A DNA stretch of 64,000 nucleotides from Ruegeria arenilitoris. GTDB taxonomy: Bacteria > Pseudomonadota > Alphaproteobacteria > Rhodobacterales > Rhodobacteraceae. A program made the position numbers and the translations under genes. Positions 18,220-26,917 of this stretch are shown here, one piece after another. The stretch is taken from positions 62,001 through 126,000 of the forward strand of contig NZ_WPZO01000005.1 of assembly GCF_013031355.1 (NCBI RefSeq), in the 5' to 3' direction. Position 1 is the first letter of the stretch. Each line of letters opens with the position of its first letter. Below the pieces are notes generated by a model that was not told where the DNA came from, did not search any database, and was given only the letters and a program-made list of their open reading frames with translations.

Positions 18220-18761
18220 GGGGCCAGCTCCTCTTGCCGCAGGGCGCGCAGGCGCTTGCGGATATCCGACATGCGCCAGGACACCGTGCCCTCGGACACG
18301 CCCAGTACTTCAGCGGCTTCGGCATGGGTCATTTCGTCTTCCAGCGTCAGGGCCAGCGTGTCTTGCAATTCCTGCGGCAGCGATCGCATGGCCCGTTGCA
18401 GCCAATCAACGGCCTCGGCGGTTTCCGCAGCCTCGGCCCGCCGCATCTGTTCGACATCGCCCCACCCAACTGCGGCGCGGCTGTGGCTGGCCTGGCGGCG
18501 GCGTGCGTCTTCGGCGGCGTTGACAACAACCCGGTACAGCCAGGTGGTGAATTTGGCCTGCGCCCGAAACCCGGCAATCTTGGATGGCAATGCCGCGCAG
18601 ATATCCTGCGTCAAGTCTTCAGCCTGATCAGCCCGCCCGGTAAGGCGAAAGGCCAAACGGAAAACCCGGTCGTAATGCCGCGCCAACAGGGCAGCAAACG
18701 CGTCAGCGTCCCCTTTTGCAGCGGCTTTGGCCAGATCCTCATCCGATGTTGTCATGCGCAT
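18216..18761 (-). CDS. RNA polymerase ECF-type sigma factor
   Basis: About 181 residues. Sigma region 2 is at about 10-90 (H-Y-D-R-V-F-R-L-A-F-R-L, then A-E-D-L-T-Q-D and F-T-T-W-L-Y-R-V-V-V-N). Region 4 is at about 120-175 (L-P-Q-E-L-Q-D-T-L, then T-H-A-E-A-A-E-V-L-G-V-S-E-G-T-V-S-W-R). The start could be ATG at 18761, ATG at 18755 or GTG at 18764; none has a strong ribosome site. It is the first gene of a two-gene unit with the VWA protein and is probably released from it in response to an envelope signal. Confidence 0.9.
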   Translation of the reverse strand: MRMTTSDEDLAKAAAKGDADAFAALLARHYDRVFRLAFRLTGRADQAEDLTQDICAALPSKIAGFRAQAKFTTWLYRVVVNAAEDARRRQASHSRAAVGWGDVEQMRRAEAAETAEAVDWLQRAMRSLPQELQDTLALTLEDEMTHAEAAEVLGVSEGTVSWRMSDIRKRLRALRQEELAP

Positions 18762-18816
18762 CACAAAGGGTAGGACGGATCGAAACGGTCAATCCTTGGC
18801 GGCAGGGCGAAAAAAA

Positions 18817-20397
18817 TCAGAAATGATCCGCAGAGGCCATTTTCCAATCCGCCGCGAATCCATCCGGGATCGAGTCCGTCAGCAAAACGCCGTCGTCGAT
18901 GAACGTATAAAGGTCGGCATAGGACCACTCCCTCTCATCCGCTGTGCGGCGGCGGATATCGCCCGGATGCAGGTCCGAGACCTTTTCCTTGCCCATCGCG
19001 CCCAGAAGTTCGCGAAAGCTCTCCAATGTGGCGTCGTGGAAACGATGAACCCGTTTACGTTTTTGCGGTACATGCACCGCCCGTCCACGGATCGGGTCCT
19101 GCGTCGCTACGCCCGAAGGGCAGCGGTTGGTGTTGCAATGCAATGCCTGAATACAGCCCACCGCAAACATCATCGCCCGCGCGGCGTTGCACATATCCGC
19201 ACCGAGTGCGAACTTTTCGACCATGTCATAGCCGGTGGCGACCTTGCCCGAGCAGATGATCCGGATTTTATCACGCAGCCCCACGCCGCGCAGGCAGTTG
19301 TTGACGAAGATAAGCGCCTCGTTCAGCGGCATACCCAGGCGGTTGGTAAATTCGACGGGAGCCGCGCCGGTGCCGCCTTCGGCGCCGTCGATGGTGATGA
19401 AATCGGGCAGAATGCCTGTTTCCAGCATCGCCTTACAGATCGCCATAAACTCGGACGGCCTGCCGATACACAGTTTGAACCCGATGGGTTTGCCGCCCGA
19501 CATCTCTCGCAGGTGTTGGACGAAATGCAATAGACCGGTTGGCCCTTCAAAGGCCGAGTGGATGGGCGGAGAGATAACATCCTGATGCTCGGGCACGCCG
19601 CGGATTTCCGCGATTTCCTTATCCACCTTAGCTGCGGGCAAGACCCCTCCATGGGACGGTTTTGCGCCTTGGGACAGTTTGATCTCAATCGCCTTAACCA
19701 CGTCTTTTTTGGCCTTTTCCGCGAACAGGTCCTTGTCGAACCCGCCGTCCGGTGTGCGACACCCGAAATATCCAGTACCGATCTGCCAGATGATATCTCC
19801 ACCTTCGGCCAGATGGTGCGGGGACAGCCCGCCCTCGCCGGTGTTATGCGCAAAACCGCCGTCCTTAGCACCGCCGTTCAACGCCCGGATCGCATTGGCG
19901 CTGAGTGCACCGAAGCTCATGGCCGACACGTTCAGACGCGAGGCGCTATAGGGTTTTGTACATTGCGGCCCACCCAGCATGATCCGCTCTTCACTTTCCG
20001 GGACCTCCTTGGGCGCAAGCGAGTGGTTGGCCCGGTGATAGCCCACGGTCAGGATGTCGTACTGAGTGCCAAATGCCTGTGTGTCCACCTGCCCCTTGGC
20101 ACGAGAATAGACCAGGCTGCGAATGATCCGATTGTAAGGGCGCCCGCTTTCGTTGGTCTCCACGAAATACTGACGGATTTCTGGGCTGACGAATTCCAGC
20201 ATATACCGGAAATGGCCCAGAACCGGGTAGTTGTTCAGCACGTTGTGCTTGGTGGTCAGCATGTCATACAGACCAACCACGGCATAGGGGATCAGGATCA
20301 CCAGCAACCAATGGGCCGGTGGCCAGAAAAACCCCCACAGCAAGGTCAGGGGAAGGCACACGTAGCTCAGGATATAATAGAGTCTGCGTACAATCAT
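18817..20397 (-). CDS. FMN-binding glutamate synthase family protein (GltB2-like)
   Basis: A 526-residue protein with two N-terminal membrane helices (about 8-45) and a glutamate-synthase FMN/TIM-barrel domain (about 90-500): S-A-M-S-F-G-A-L-S, H-N-T-G-E-G-G-L-S, F-I-T-I-D-G-A-E-G-G-T-G-A-A-P and a Cys-rich C-N-T-N-R-C-P-S-G-V-A-T near the end. It lacks the glutaminase domain and is a stand-alone membrane-anchored form whose substrate is uncertain. The ATG at 20397 is preceded by GGGAG; the in-frame TTG at 20412 is less likely. Confidence 0.88.
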   Translation of the reverse strand: MIVRRLYYILSYVCLPLTLLWGFFWPPAHWLLVILIPYAVVGLYDMLTTKHNVLNNYPVLGHFRYMLEFVSPEIRQYFVETNESGRPYNRIIRSLVYSRAKGQVDTQAFGTQYDILTVGYHRANHSLAPKEVPESEERIMLGGPQCTKPYSASRLNVSAMSFGALSANAIRALNGGAKDGGFAHNTGEGGLSPHHLAEGGDIIWQIGTGYFGCRTPDGGFDKDLFAEKAKKDVVKAIEIKLSQGAKPSHGGVLPAAKVDKEIAEIRGVPEHQDVISPPIHSAFEGPTGLLHFVQHLREMSGGKPIGFKLCIGRPSEFMAICKAMLETGILPDFITIDGAEGGTGAAPVEFTNRLGMPLNEALIFVNNCLRGVGLRDKIRIICSGKVATGYDMVEKFALGADMCNAARAMMFAVGCIQALHCNTNRCPSGVATQDPIRGRAVHVPQKRKRVHRFHDATLESFRELLGAMGKEKVSDLHPGDIRRRTADEREWSYADLYTFIDDGVLLTDSIPDGFAADWKMASADHF

Positions 20398-20595
20398 TTC
20401 GTGCTCTCCCAAAGTGCTGCCATATCAACCTTGTAGCAACCGTGGATCAAATCGACATTTGATTGCAAGCGTTTGCGCCCGGGCTCACGCGATCCGGCGG
20501 GATTGTGAGGCAGGCAGAGGATTTGGTGGCAGTTGATCCAAGCTTCGGCAGTAGGTATGCCGAGACTGAGGTAAACTTGAGCAGGACAACCGGCC

Positions 20596-21003
20596 GTGAC
20601 AAAAACCCGACCAGCCGTCCGGACCACGGCCATCATGTTCGTCGCTGTTTTTGTTGGCGGCGCGGCGGGATCGTTGCTGCGCGAGGCGTTCTCGGCCCAG
20701 ATCCCCGGTGCTCCAGTGCTGACGGCAACTTTCGGCATCAATATTGTGGCCTGTTTCGTGCTGGGCTGGCTTTATGCGGTTCGCAACCGCGTCCACGCGC
20801 ATGTGCTGCATCTGGGGGCGGTCGGGTTCTGCGGCGGGTTGTCGACCTTTTCCTCTTTTGTAGCCGAGCTGGAACGAATGGCTGAAACGCACCTTTGGAG
20901 TGCCATTTCCGCCGCCTCACTAGAAATTGCCGTCGGGCTTGCCGCGGCCATTCTGGGCGAGGCCCTTGGGCGGCGGCTTCACGGGCAGAGGTCGGCGGGA
21001 TGA
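20596..21003 (+). CDS. crcB: CrcB/Fluc fluoride channel subunit 1
   Basis: A 135-residue, four-helix membrane protein with family motifs G-G-A-A-G-S-L-L-R in helix 1, a conserved Asn in helix 2 (G-I-N-I-V-A) and G-F-C-G-G-L-S-T-F-S-S-F in helix 3. Fluc channels expel fluoride as dual-topology dimers. The start is GTG at 20596 (ATG at 20635 is possible). The stop overlaps the ATG of a second crcB gene, suggesting heterodimer formation. Confidence 0.88.
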   Translation: MTKTRPAVRTTAIMFVAVFVGGAAGSLLREAFSAQIPGAPVLTATFGINIVACFVLGWLYAVRNRVHAHVLHLGAVGFCGGLSTFSSFVAELERMAETHLWSAISAASLEIAVGLAAAILGEALGRRLHGQRSAG

Positions 21004-21362
21004 GCGCGTTATTTCTTCACGCCATGTTCGGATTGGGCGGCGGATTGGGCGCGGTTCTGCGTCACTGGATCGCTTTGCGCGTCAACCATGACCTACCCTT
21101 TGCAACGCTGATCGTGAACGTCCTGGGCAGCCTCCTGCTGGGTCTGTGGATTGGTTACCTTGGCGGGCCGGTGGACTTGGGCGAGGAAGAAAGACGGCTG
21201 GTATTTGGCTTCTGCGGCGGCTTCACCACGTTTTCCAGCTTTGCGTATCAATCGCTGGAGCTGCGGCGGGAACGGACAATCGTGCTGGCCGCGGGAAACA
21301 TCCTGCTCAGCCTCGGATTATGCTGGTTTGCCCTATGGCTGGGTTTGGTGCTGATGCGCTAA
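21000..21362 (+). CDS. crcB: CrcB/Fluc fluoride channel subunit 2
   Basis: A 120-residue paralogue of the preceding gene with G-G-G-L-G-A-V-L-R in helix 1, the helix-2 Asn (L-I-V-N-V-L-G-S) and G-F-C-G-G-F-T-T-F-S-S-F-A in helix 3. The start at 21000 overlaps the upstream stop as ATGA. A longer in-frame ORF from 20895 only shadows the first crcB gene. Its stop overlaps the stop of the convergent efflux gene. Confidence 0.9.
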   Translation: MSALFLHAMFGLGGGLGAVLRHWIALRVNHDLPFATLIVNVLGSLLLGLWIGYLGGPVDLGEEERRLVFGFCGGFTTFSSFAYQSLELRRERTIVLAAGNILLSLGLCWFALWLGLVLMR

Positions 21363-22882
21363 TGCGCGGCAACGGCAGCCTGCGTTCCGGGTTTGGGCGC
21401 TTTGCAGAAAAACAGTAGCGGTATCGTTGCCAAGGCCAGCAATCCCAGATTGTTGAAGACAGTCAGATAGGAAATCAGCTCGGCCTGCTGGCCGATCACC
21501 TGCCCCAGAATGGCAGCCCCTTCGGCACTTTCGGGCGTCAAGCCAAGCGGCTGCAGGTAAGCCTGCGCCGCCGGATTATATGGCGTCACATTCTGGCTCA
21601 GCACCGCTGTATTCGTCTGCAAGCCACGCACGACCCACGTGCCCACCAGCGATATCCCAACCGACGAGCCCAGTTGCCGGGTCACGTTGAACAGGCCCGA
21701 AGCTTCGTCCTGCCGGGATTTGGAGATGCTCTCGAACGCCAGAATCGACATCGGCACAAAAACCAACCCCATCCCCAGCCCGCTGACTGCCCCCGGCCAG
21801 GCCAATTCCCAGAACCCGGCATTCATGTTCAGCGCGCCCATCATGAAGTTGCTTATGGCCGTCAACAGCATCCCCACCCCGGCCAGAAGACGCGGATCAA
21901 ACCGCGACACCAGCACCGCTCCGGTCACAACCATCGATAGCCCGGCGGTGATGCCACGCGGAATGAACAGGTGCCCCGAGGCGATAACGGGATAGTCCAG
22001 CAGGTTCTGCACAAAGGTCGGCAGGATCGCGATGCCGCCAAACAGTGAGATGGCAAAACCCGCGATGACCAGATTGCACAGGGCAAAGTTACGATCCGCG
22101 AAAAATCGCAAGTCCACTACTGGCCTTTTGGTGGTCAACGCGTGGGCGATGAACCCCAATGCACCCAGAACCGACGCGATCAGTGCCACCTGAATGACAC
22201 GAGACGACAACCAGTCCTTGGTCTCGCCCTGATCGAGGATGAATTGCAGGCAGCCGATGCCAATTGCCAGCAGGGCCAGGCCTGCCCAGTCGATCCGCAC
22301 CTCTTTGGTTTTGTCATCGGGCAGCTCGCCCGCCAGCAGCAACAAAGCCATCGCGGCCACCGGGAGGTTGACGAAAAATACCATCCGCCACGAGAAGTAC
22401 TCGGTCAGAAGCGCCCCAACTGTCGGCCCCAACACCGGGGCCACCACAACACCCAGCCCAAAAACCGCCATCGCCTGGCCGCGTTTTTCGCGGGGGAAAG
22501 CATCGAAAAGAATGGACTGAGACAACGGGATCAGAAACGCGCCGAACATGCCCTGCGCGAGACGAAAGAAAACGATGGTCTCAAGGCTCCAGGACAGGCC
22601 GCACATGACAGACATCGTGGTGAAACCGGTGATGGCCGTCAGGATCAGCCGCCGGCGCCCGACGCGGCGAGCGACAAATCCGGTCAGAGGCATGATCACA
22701 ACCGCCGAGACAATATAGCTGGTCAGAATCCAAGTCGCCTGATCGGTCGTGGCCCCAAATGCCGCCTGAATATGGGGCAGCGCGACGTTGACGATGGTGC
22801 TGTCCAGCACCTCGAGAATGGCGCTGAGCACAACAGCGACAACAATCACCGGATTGACGCGGCTTGCCGCCGATCCGGTCAT
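21359..22882 (-). CDS. emrB: DHA2-family multidrug efflux MFS transporter (EmrB-like)
   Basis: A 507-residue, 14-helix drug/H+ antiporter. Helix 1 has the L-D-S-T-I-V-N-V-A-L-P signature; loop 2-3 has G-F-V-A-R-R-V-G-R-R-R; motif C is seen in V-A-P-V-L-G-P-T-V-G. It overlaps by 4 bases the stop of the HlyD-like partner, which should form the periplasmic adaptor. It is the distal gene of a run that begins with cyoA. Confidence 0.92.
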   Translation of the reverse strand: MTGSAASRVNPVIVVAVVLSAILEVLDSTIVNVALPHIQAAFGATTDQATWILTSYIVSAVVIMPLTGFVARRVGRRRLILTAITGFTTMSVMCGLSWSLETIVFFRLAQGMFGAFLIPLSQSILFDAFPREKRGQAMAVFGLGVVVAPVLGPTVGALLTEYFSWRMVFFVNLPVAAMALLLLAGELPDDKTKEVRIDWAGLALLAIGIGCLQFILDQGETKDWLSSRVIQVALIASVLGALGFIAHALTTKRPVVDLRFFADRNFALCNLVIAGFAISLFGGIAILPTFVQNLLDYPVIASGHLFIPRGITAGLSMVVTGAVLVSRFDPRLLAGVGMLLTAISNFMMGALNMNAGFWELAWPGAVSGLGMGLVFVPMSILAFESISKSRQDEASGLFNVTRQLGSSVGISLVGTWVVRGLQTNTAVLSQNVTPYNPAAQAYLQPLGLTPESAEGAAILGQVIGQQAELISYLTVFNNLGLLALATIPLLFFCKAPKPGTQAAVAAH

Positions 22883-23862
22883 TTCCCGGACTGATCCGCT
22901 GTGGTGTCCACGGTCACCTTACTGCTACCGCCCACGCGCAGCGGTACATCGGTCGGGTCAAGTTCCACACGCACCGGGAACCGGCGGGTCACCTTGACCC
23001 AGTTGCCGCTGGAATTCTCAGACGGCAAGAGCGAGAACGTGTCCCCCGAGCCGCGCCCGATCGAGGCCACTTTGCCCGTCAGGGCAACCCCCGGCAGCAT
23101 ATCAACCTTGATCGTAACCGGCTGGCCGGGTCGGATACGCGGCAGTGCGGTTTCCTTGAAATTGGCATCCACCCACCAGTCAGAGGATTCGACGATGGAA
23201 AACTGCGGCGCATTAGCCGAAACGGCCGATCCCGGGCGCAATGTCAGGTTTGCGATCCAGCCGTCTGCGGTGGCGTAGACCTTTGTCCAATTCAAGTTGG
23301 CCTGTGCAATCTCAAGCTGCGCTCGTGCGGCCAAAACTTCGTCCTGCTTCGCGGCAAGCCCGCTTTGCAGCGCCAACAGTTCGGATTGGCTGGTGGTCAG
23401 ACGGGCCGAGGCCTCGGCAAACGCCGTTGTCGCCTGATCCAGCGAGACCTGCGCCAGATCGCCGTCCGAAAACAGCGCCTTGGACCGTTCAAAATTATTC
23501 TTGGCAGTGTTGAAGGCCGATTGAGAAGACTGAACCGCCGCCTCAGCCGAAGTAATCTGATTGGAATAGGATTGCGCCTGTTGAAGCGAACTGTCCAGAT
23601 CAGCCTGTGCCTGATCCACTGACGCCTTGAACTGCGTGTCGTCGATCGTGAACAGCAGATCTCCAGCCTTGATCGGCTGGTTGTCGGTGACCGGAACTTC
23701 AGCGACCTGCCCCGTCACCTGCGCCGCCACGTTAATGATGTTCGCACCCACATAAGCGTCTTTGGTCGAGGGATACCGTTCCTCGTGCCGCCAATACAGA
23801 AACAGCCCGCCGGCGATGGCAATCAGCATGGCTGCGACGGCGGCGATTTTGAAAGATTTCAT
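22879..23862 (-). CDS. emrA: HlyD/EmrA-family membrane-fusion protein
   Basis: A 327-residue adaptor: N-terminal membrane helix (about 5-25), lipoyl half (V-A-A-Q-V-T-G-Q-V-A-E-V near 47), a Gln/Ala/Ser-rich coiled-coil hairpin (about 80-185), the second lipoyl half and a beta-barrel with D-G-W-I-A-N-L-T-L-R-P-G near 203. It pairs with the EmrB-like transporter. It starts 22 bases after the stop of cyoD on the same strand, so it may be co-transcribed with the quinol oxidase. Confidence 0.92.
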   Translation of the reverse strand: MKSFKIAAVAAMLIAIAGGLFLYWRHEERYPSTKDAYVGANIINVAAQVTGQVAEVPVTDNQPIKAGDLLFTIDDTQFKASVDQAQADLDSSLQQAQSYSNQITSAEAAVQSSQSAFNTAKNNFERSKALFSDGDLAQVSLDQATTAFAEASARLTTSQSELLALQSGLAAKQDEVLAARAQLEIAQANLNWTKVYATADGWIANLTLRPGSAVSANAPQFSIVESSDWWVDANFKETALPRIRPGQPVTIKVDMLPGVALTGKVASIGRGSGDTFSLLPSENSSGNWVKVTRRFPVRVELDPTDVPLRVGGSSKVTVDTTADQSGK

Positions 23863-23884
23863 GCATCAGGCCTCATGCAGGTCG

Positions 23885-24211
23885 TTACATCGGATAGGTG
23901 TGCATCCGCACCGCCAGATTGCCCATGATCCAAACGGTTCCGAGGATGATGATCAGCAGGACCAGCGTGGAAAACAGGACCAAGTCAAGGTCTTCGCGGC
24001 TGCTGCGGCGACGGTCGATATGCAGGAAATAGACCAGTTGCACGATCAGTTGCGCCAAGCCCAACAATGCAATCGAGAGGTAAACGCCCGTGGTTTTGAT
24101 GCCGTATTTATAGGCGATGAGAAACACCGCCGCCGTCAGCAAAAGCGAGCCGCCATAGCCGATGACGTACCGCCGACGTTCGCGCCGGTGCATCTCGCTG
24201 CGCTTATCCAT
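23885..24211 (-). CDS. cyoD: Cytochrome o ubiquinol oxidase subunit IV
   Basis: A 108-residue protein with three membrane helices (about 17-38, 47-68 and 82-102) separated by short loops, the CyoD fold. It assists assembly of the binuclear centre. It overlaps the cyoC stop by 8 bases and is the last oxidase subunit of the operon. Confidence 0.9.
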   Translation of the reverse strand: MDKRSEMHRRERRRYVIGYGGSLLLTAAVFLIAYKYGIKTTGVYLSIALLGLAQLIVQLVYFLHIDRRRSSREDLDLVLFSTLVLLIIILGTVWIMGNLAVRMHTYPM

Positions 24212-24836
24212 AGGTCAGCCCTCCGAAATAGACGATGGTGATGATGCCGATCCAGATCAGGTCGAGGAAATGCCAGAACAGCGCCAACCGCACCACGCGC
24301 GACATCAATAGGTCGGTCAGGCCAAACACCCGTAGTTGGATGCCCAAAACGATCAGCCACAGACAGCCAGCCGCCACATGCAACCCGTGCAGCGGCACCA
24401 ACCCGTAGAAGGCGGACAGGAAACCGCTGCGCTGGGGGATACCGCCCTTTTCAGCCATTGCGATGAAGTCCCGGATTTCCAGCACCAGAAAGCTGAGGCC
24501 CAACACCAGTGTCACGCAGAACCAGAAAACGATCCGCCATCGGGGCAGGTTGTATTTCAGCGCCAGCATCGCCAGACCCACCGTCAGACTGCTGGTCAGC
24601 AGGATCAGCGTTTGGGCAAAGATGCTGTACAGATCGAACAGCTCATGCGGACCCGGCCCCCCCGCCTGTGCGTCGATCATGGTGATATAGATGGCAAACA
24701 TCAGGCCGAAATAGACCAGGTCGCTCATCAGAAAGACCCAGAAGCCAAAGGTGACAACCTCGGTGGCCCTGTGGGCACTTTCGTGACGCCGCCCAAGGTT
24801 CAGGCCGGGATAGCTGTGGGTGGGCGCACGCTTCAT
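24204..24836 (-). CDS. cyoC: Cytochrome o ubiquinol oxidase subunit III
   Basis: A 210-residue protein of the heme-copper oxidase subunit III family with five membrane helices. Typical elements are G-F-W-V-F-L-M-S-D near the N-terminus, L-H-G-L-H-V-A-A-G near residue 155 and the C-terminal L-F-W-H-F-L-D-L-I-W. It overlaps both cyoB and cyoD. Confidence 0.93.
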   Translation of the reverse strand: MKRAPTHSYPGLNLGRRHESAHRATEVVTFGFWVFLMSDLVYFGLMFAIYITMIDAQAGGPGPHELFDLYSIFAQTLILLTSSLTVGLAMLALKYNLPRWRIVFWFCVTLVLGLSFLVLEIRDFIAMAEKGGIPQRSGFLSAFYGLVPLHGLHVAAGCLWLIVLGIQLRVFGLTDLLMSRVVRLALFWHFLDLIWIGIITIVYFGGLTYG

Positions 24837-26917
24837 GTCAGGGCCTCCAGATCGGGGCGGGCAAGGCCGCGGTTTTCTGGGGTCGTTTCATAGTCGCGAT
24901 CTACAGGTTTGGAGTTGCGCACCAGATCAAGCCAGGCTTCGTGTTGTTTGCGCACCTCTTCGGCCGGAATGACTTCTTCAAAGTCGGTTTTGAAAGTCCA
25001 GGCGATGAAGGACGCAAGCATCAGAACTGTCATCAAGGCCGCCAGCCACCAGATCCACCAGACCAGTGCAAACATCCAGACACCGCTGAGCACACAGAGT
25101 GTAAACCCGATCGCAGTATTGCGCGGCATCGCGATATCCTCATAGGTGTCGGGGCTGGGATAGGCCTCGCCCCGCTCCTTGGCCACGGCGAAGTTATCCC
25201 GGTCAGTAACCTGCGGGATGATAGCGAAGTTATAGGGCGGCGGTGGTGACGGGATCGACCATTCCAGCGTGCGCCCGTCCCATGGGTCGCCAACAGGGGC
25301 GCGGGTTTTCTCACGGTCCCGGATGCTGACCCACAGCTGGACGAGGATGGACAGCAGCCCGCAGGTGATGATCAAAGCACCGATAATCGCGACGAGCATG
25401 TAGGGGTGGAATGAGGCGTCGCTATAGCTGAAGGACCGGCGCGGCATCCCCATGAGACCCACGAAATAGAGCGGCATGAAGGTCAGCAGGAACCCGACCG
25501 TCCAGCACACGACCGAAACCCGGCCCCAGAACTCGTTCAGGCGGAACCCGAAGGCCTTGGGAAACCAGTAGTTGTAGGCCGCCAACAAGCCAAACAGCAC
25601 CCCCGGCAACAGCGCGTTGTGGAAATGCGCCACCAGAAACAAGGTGTTATGGACCTGATAATCGACTGTGGGATTGGCTAGGATCACGCCCGACAACCCA
25701 CCGATGACAAACAGCATCAAAAAGGCCAGGCCATACAGCATCGGAACGGAAAACCGGATGCGCCCGCGGTACAAGGTGGCCATCCAATCATAAACCTTCA
25801 CCCCGGTCGGGACCGCGATCAGCATCGTCGCAATGCCAAACACCGCATTGATCAGTGCGCTTTGGCCCATGGTGAAGAAATGGTGCAGCCAGACGGTGAA
25901 GGAGAGTACCGCGATACACATGGTGGCTATGACCAGCGAGTTATATCCGTACAGCCGCTTGGCCGAGAAGGTGGCAAAAACCTCGGAATAGATGCCGTAG
26001 GCGGGCAGAACCAGCAGGTAGACCTCGGGGTGGCCGAACAGCCAGAACAGGTTGGCATAGTTCATCATGTTGCCGCCAAGGTCATTGGTGAAGAAGTGGA
26101 AGTCCAGATACCGGTCCGCCGCCAGCATTAGCGCGGCAACGCCAAGCGGCGGCATGGCAAAGATGATCAGGATCGAGCTGCTGATGATCGTCCAGCAATA
26201 CATCGGCAGCCGCATGAACTTCATCCCGGGCGCACGCAGCTTGTAGATGGTGACGGCAAAGTTGATCCCCGTCAGCGTAGTGCCGATACCCGAGACGACA
26301 ATAGCCCAGATCCAGTAATCCGGCCCCACCCCGGGATTGAACGCAGCGCCCGTGTAGGGCGGATAGGCCGTCCAGCCGCCGGTCGAGAAATTGCCCACCA
26401 CCAGAGACACCATCAACATCATGCCGGCCGAGACGGTGAGCCCGAGGCTGATCTGGTTCATCACCGGAAAGGCCACATCCCGCGCGCCGATCATCAGCGG
26501 CACCAGATAGTTCGCTACGCCAAAGACAAAGGGCACGGCCACAAAGAACACCATTATGGTGCCATGGGTGCTGAACAGCTCGGCGAAATGTTCGGCCTCT
26601 AGGAAACCATCGCCCGGCCCTGCCGCCTGTTGGGCGCGCATGACCACGCCCTCAAGCACGCCCCGCGCCAGCATGACGATGGCAAAGACGATATACATGA
26701 TGCCGATCTTCTTGTGGTCGGCGCTGGTCAGCCAGTCACGCCATAGCGGCCCCCACAGGCGGAACCACGACAGCAACCCGACTACAGCGATCACGCCCAC
26801 GACAACAATGCCAGCGGCCGCATTCGCCACGATCTCATTCGTGTTAGGCGTCTGGATCAGGCCGGCAATCGGAAACACGTCCCAGTTCAGGCGGCCAAAG
26901 AACCCGGTATCGGTCAT
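24833..26917 (-). CDS. cyoB: Cytochrome o ubiquinol oxidase subunit I
   Basis: The catalytic subunit, 694 residues, 14-15 membrane helices. Heme and copper ligands are visible: F-S-T-H-G-T-I-M near 114 (low-spin heme His), W-L-F-G-H-P-E-V-Y near 290 (CuB His-Tyr pair), L-H-H-F-F-T-M near 340 and V-A-H-F-H-N-A-L near 427. It reduces oxygen to water with quinol electrons and pumps protons. It overlaps cyoA by 4 bases. Confidence 0.95.
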   Translation of the reverse strand: MTDTGFFGRLNWDVFPIAGLIQTPNTNEIVANAAAGIVVVGVIAVVGLLSWFRLWGPLWRDWLTSADHKKIGIMYIVFAIVMLARGVLEGVVMRAQQAAGPGDGFLEAEHFAELFSTHGTIMVFFVAVPFVFGVANYLVPLMIGARDVAFPVMNQISLGLTVSAGMMLMVSLVVGNFSTGGWTAYPPYTGAAFNPGVGPDYWIWAIVVSGIGTTLTGINFAVTIYKLRAPGMKFMRLPMYCWTIISSSILIIFAMPPLGVAALMLAADRYLDFHFFTNDLGGNMMNYANLFWLFGHPEVYLLVLPAYGIYSEVFATFSAKRLYGYNSLVIATMCIAVLSFTVWLHHFFTMGQSALINAVFGIATMLIAVPTGVKVYDWMATLYRGRIRFSVPMLYGLAFLMLFVIGGLSGVILANPTVDYQVHNTLFLVAHFHNALLPGVLFGLLAAYNYWFPKAFGFRLNEFWGRVSVVCWTVGFLLTFMPLYFVGLMGMPRRSFSYSDASFHPYMLVAIIGALIITCGLLSILVQLWVSIRDREKTRAPVGDPWDGRTLEWSIPSPPPPYNFAIIPQVTDRDNFAVAKERGEAYPSPDTYEDIAMPRNTAIGFTLCVLSGVWMFALVWWIWWLAALMTVLMLASFIAWTFKTDFEEVIPAEEVRKQHEAWLDLVRNSKPVDRDYETTPENRGLARPDLEALT

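Noticed and set aside
20413-20595. Possible fluoride riboswitch upstream of crcB
   Set aside because: No recognisable fluoride riboswitch core (GGnGATGG and CTGATG blocks) could be matched on either strand. A covariance-model search would decide.
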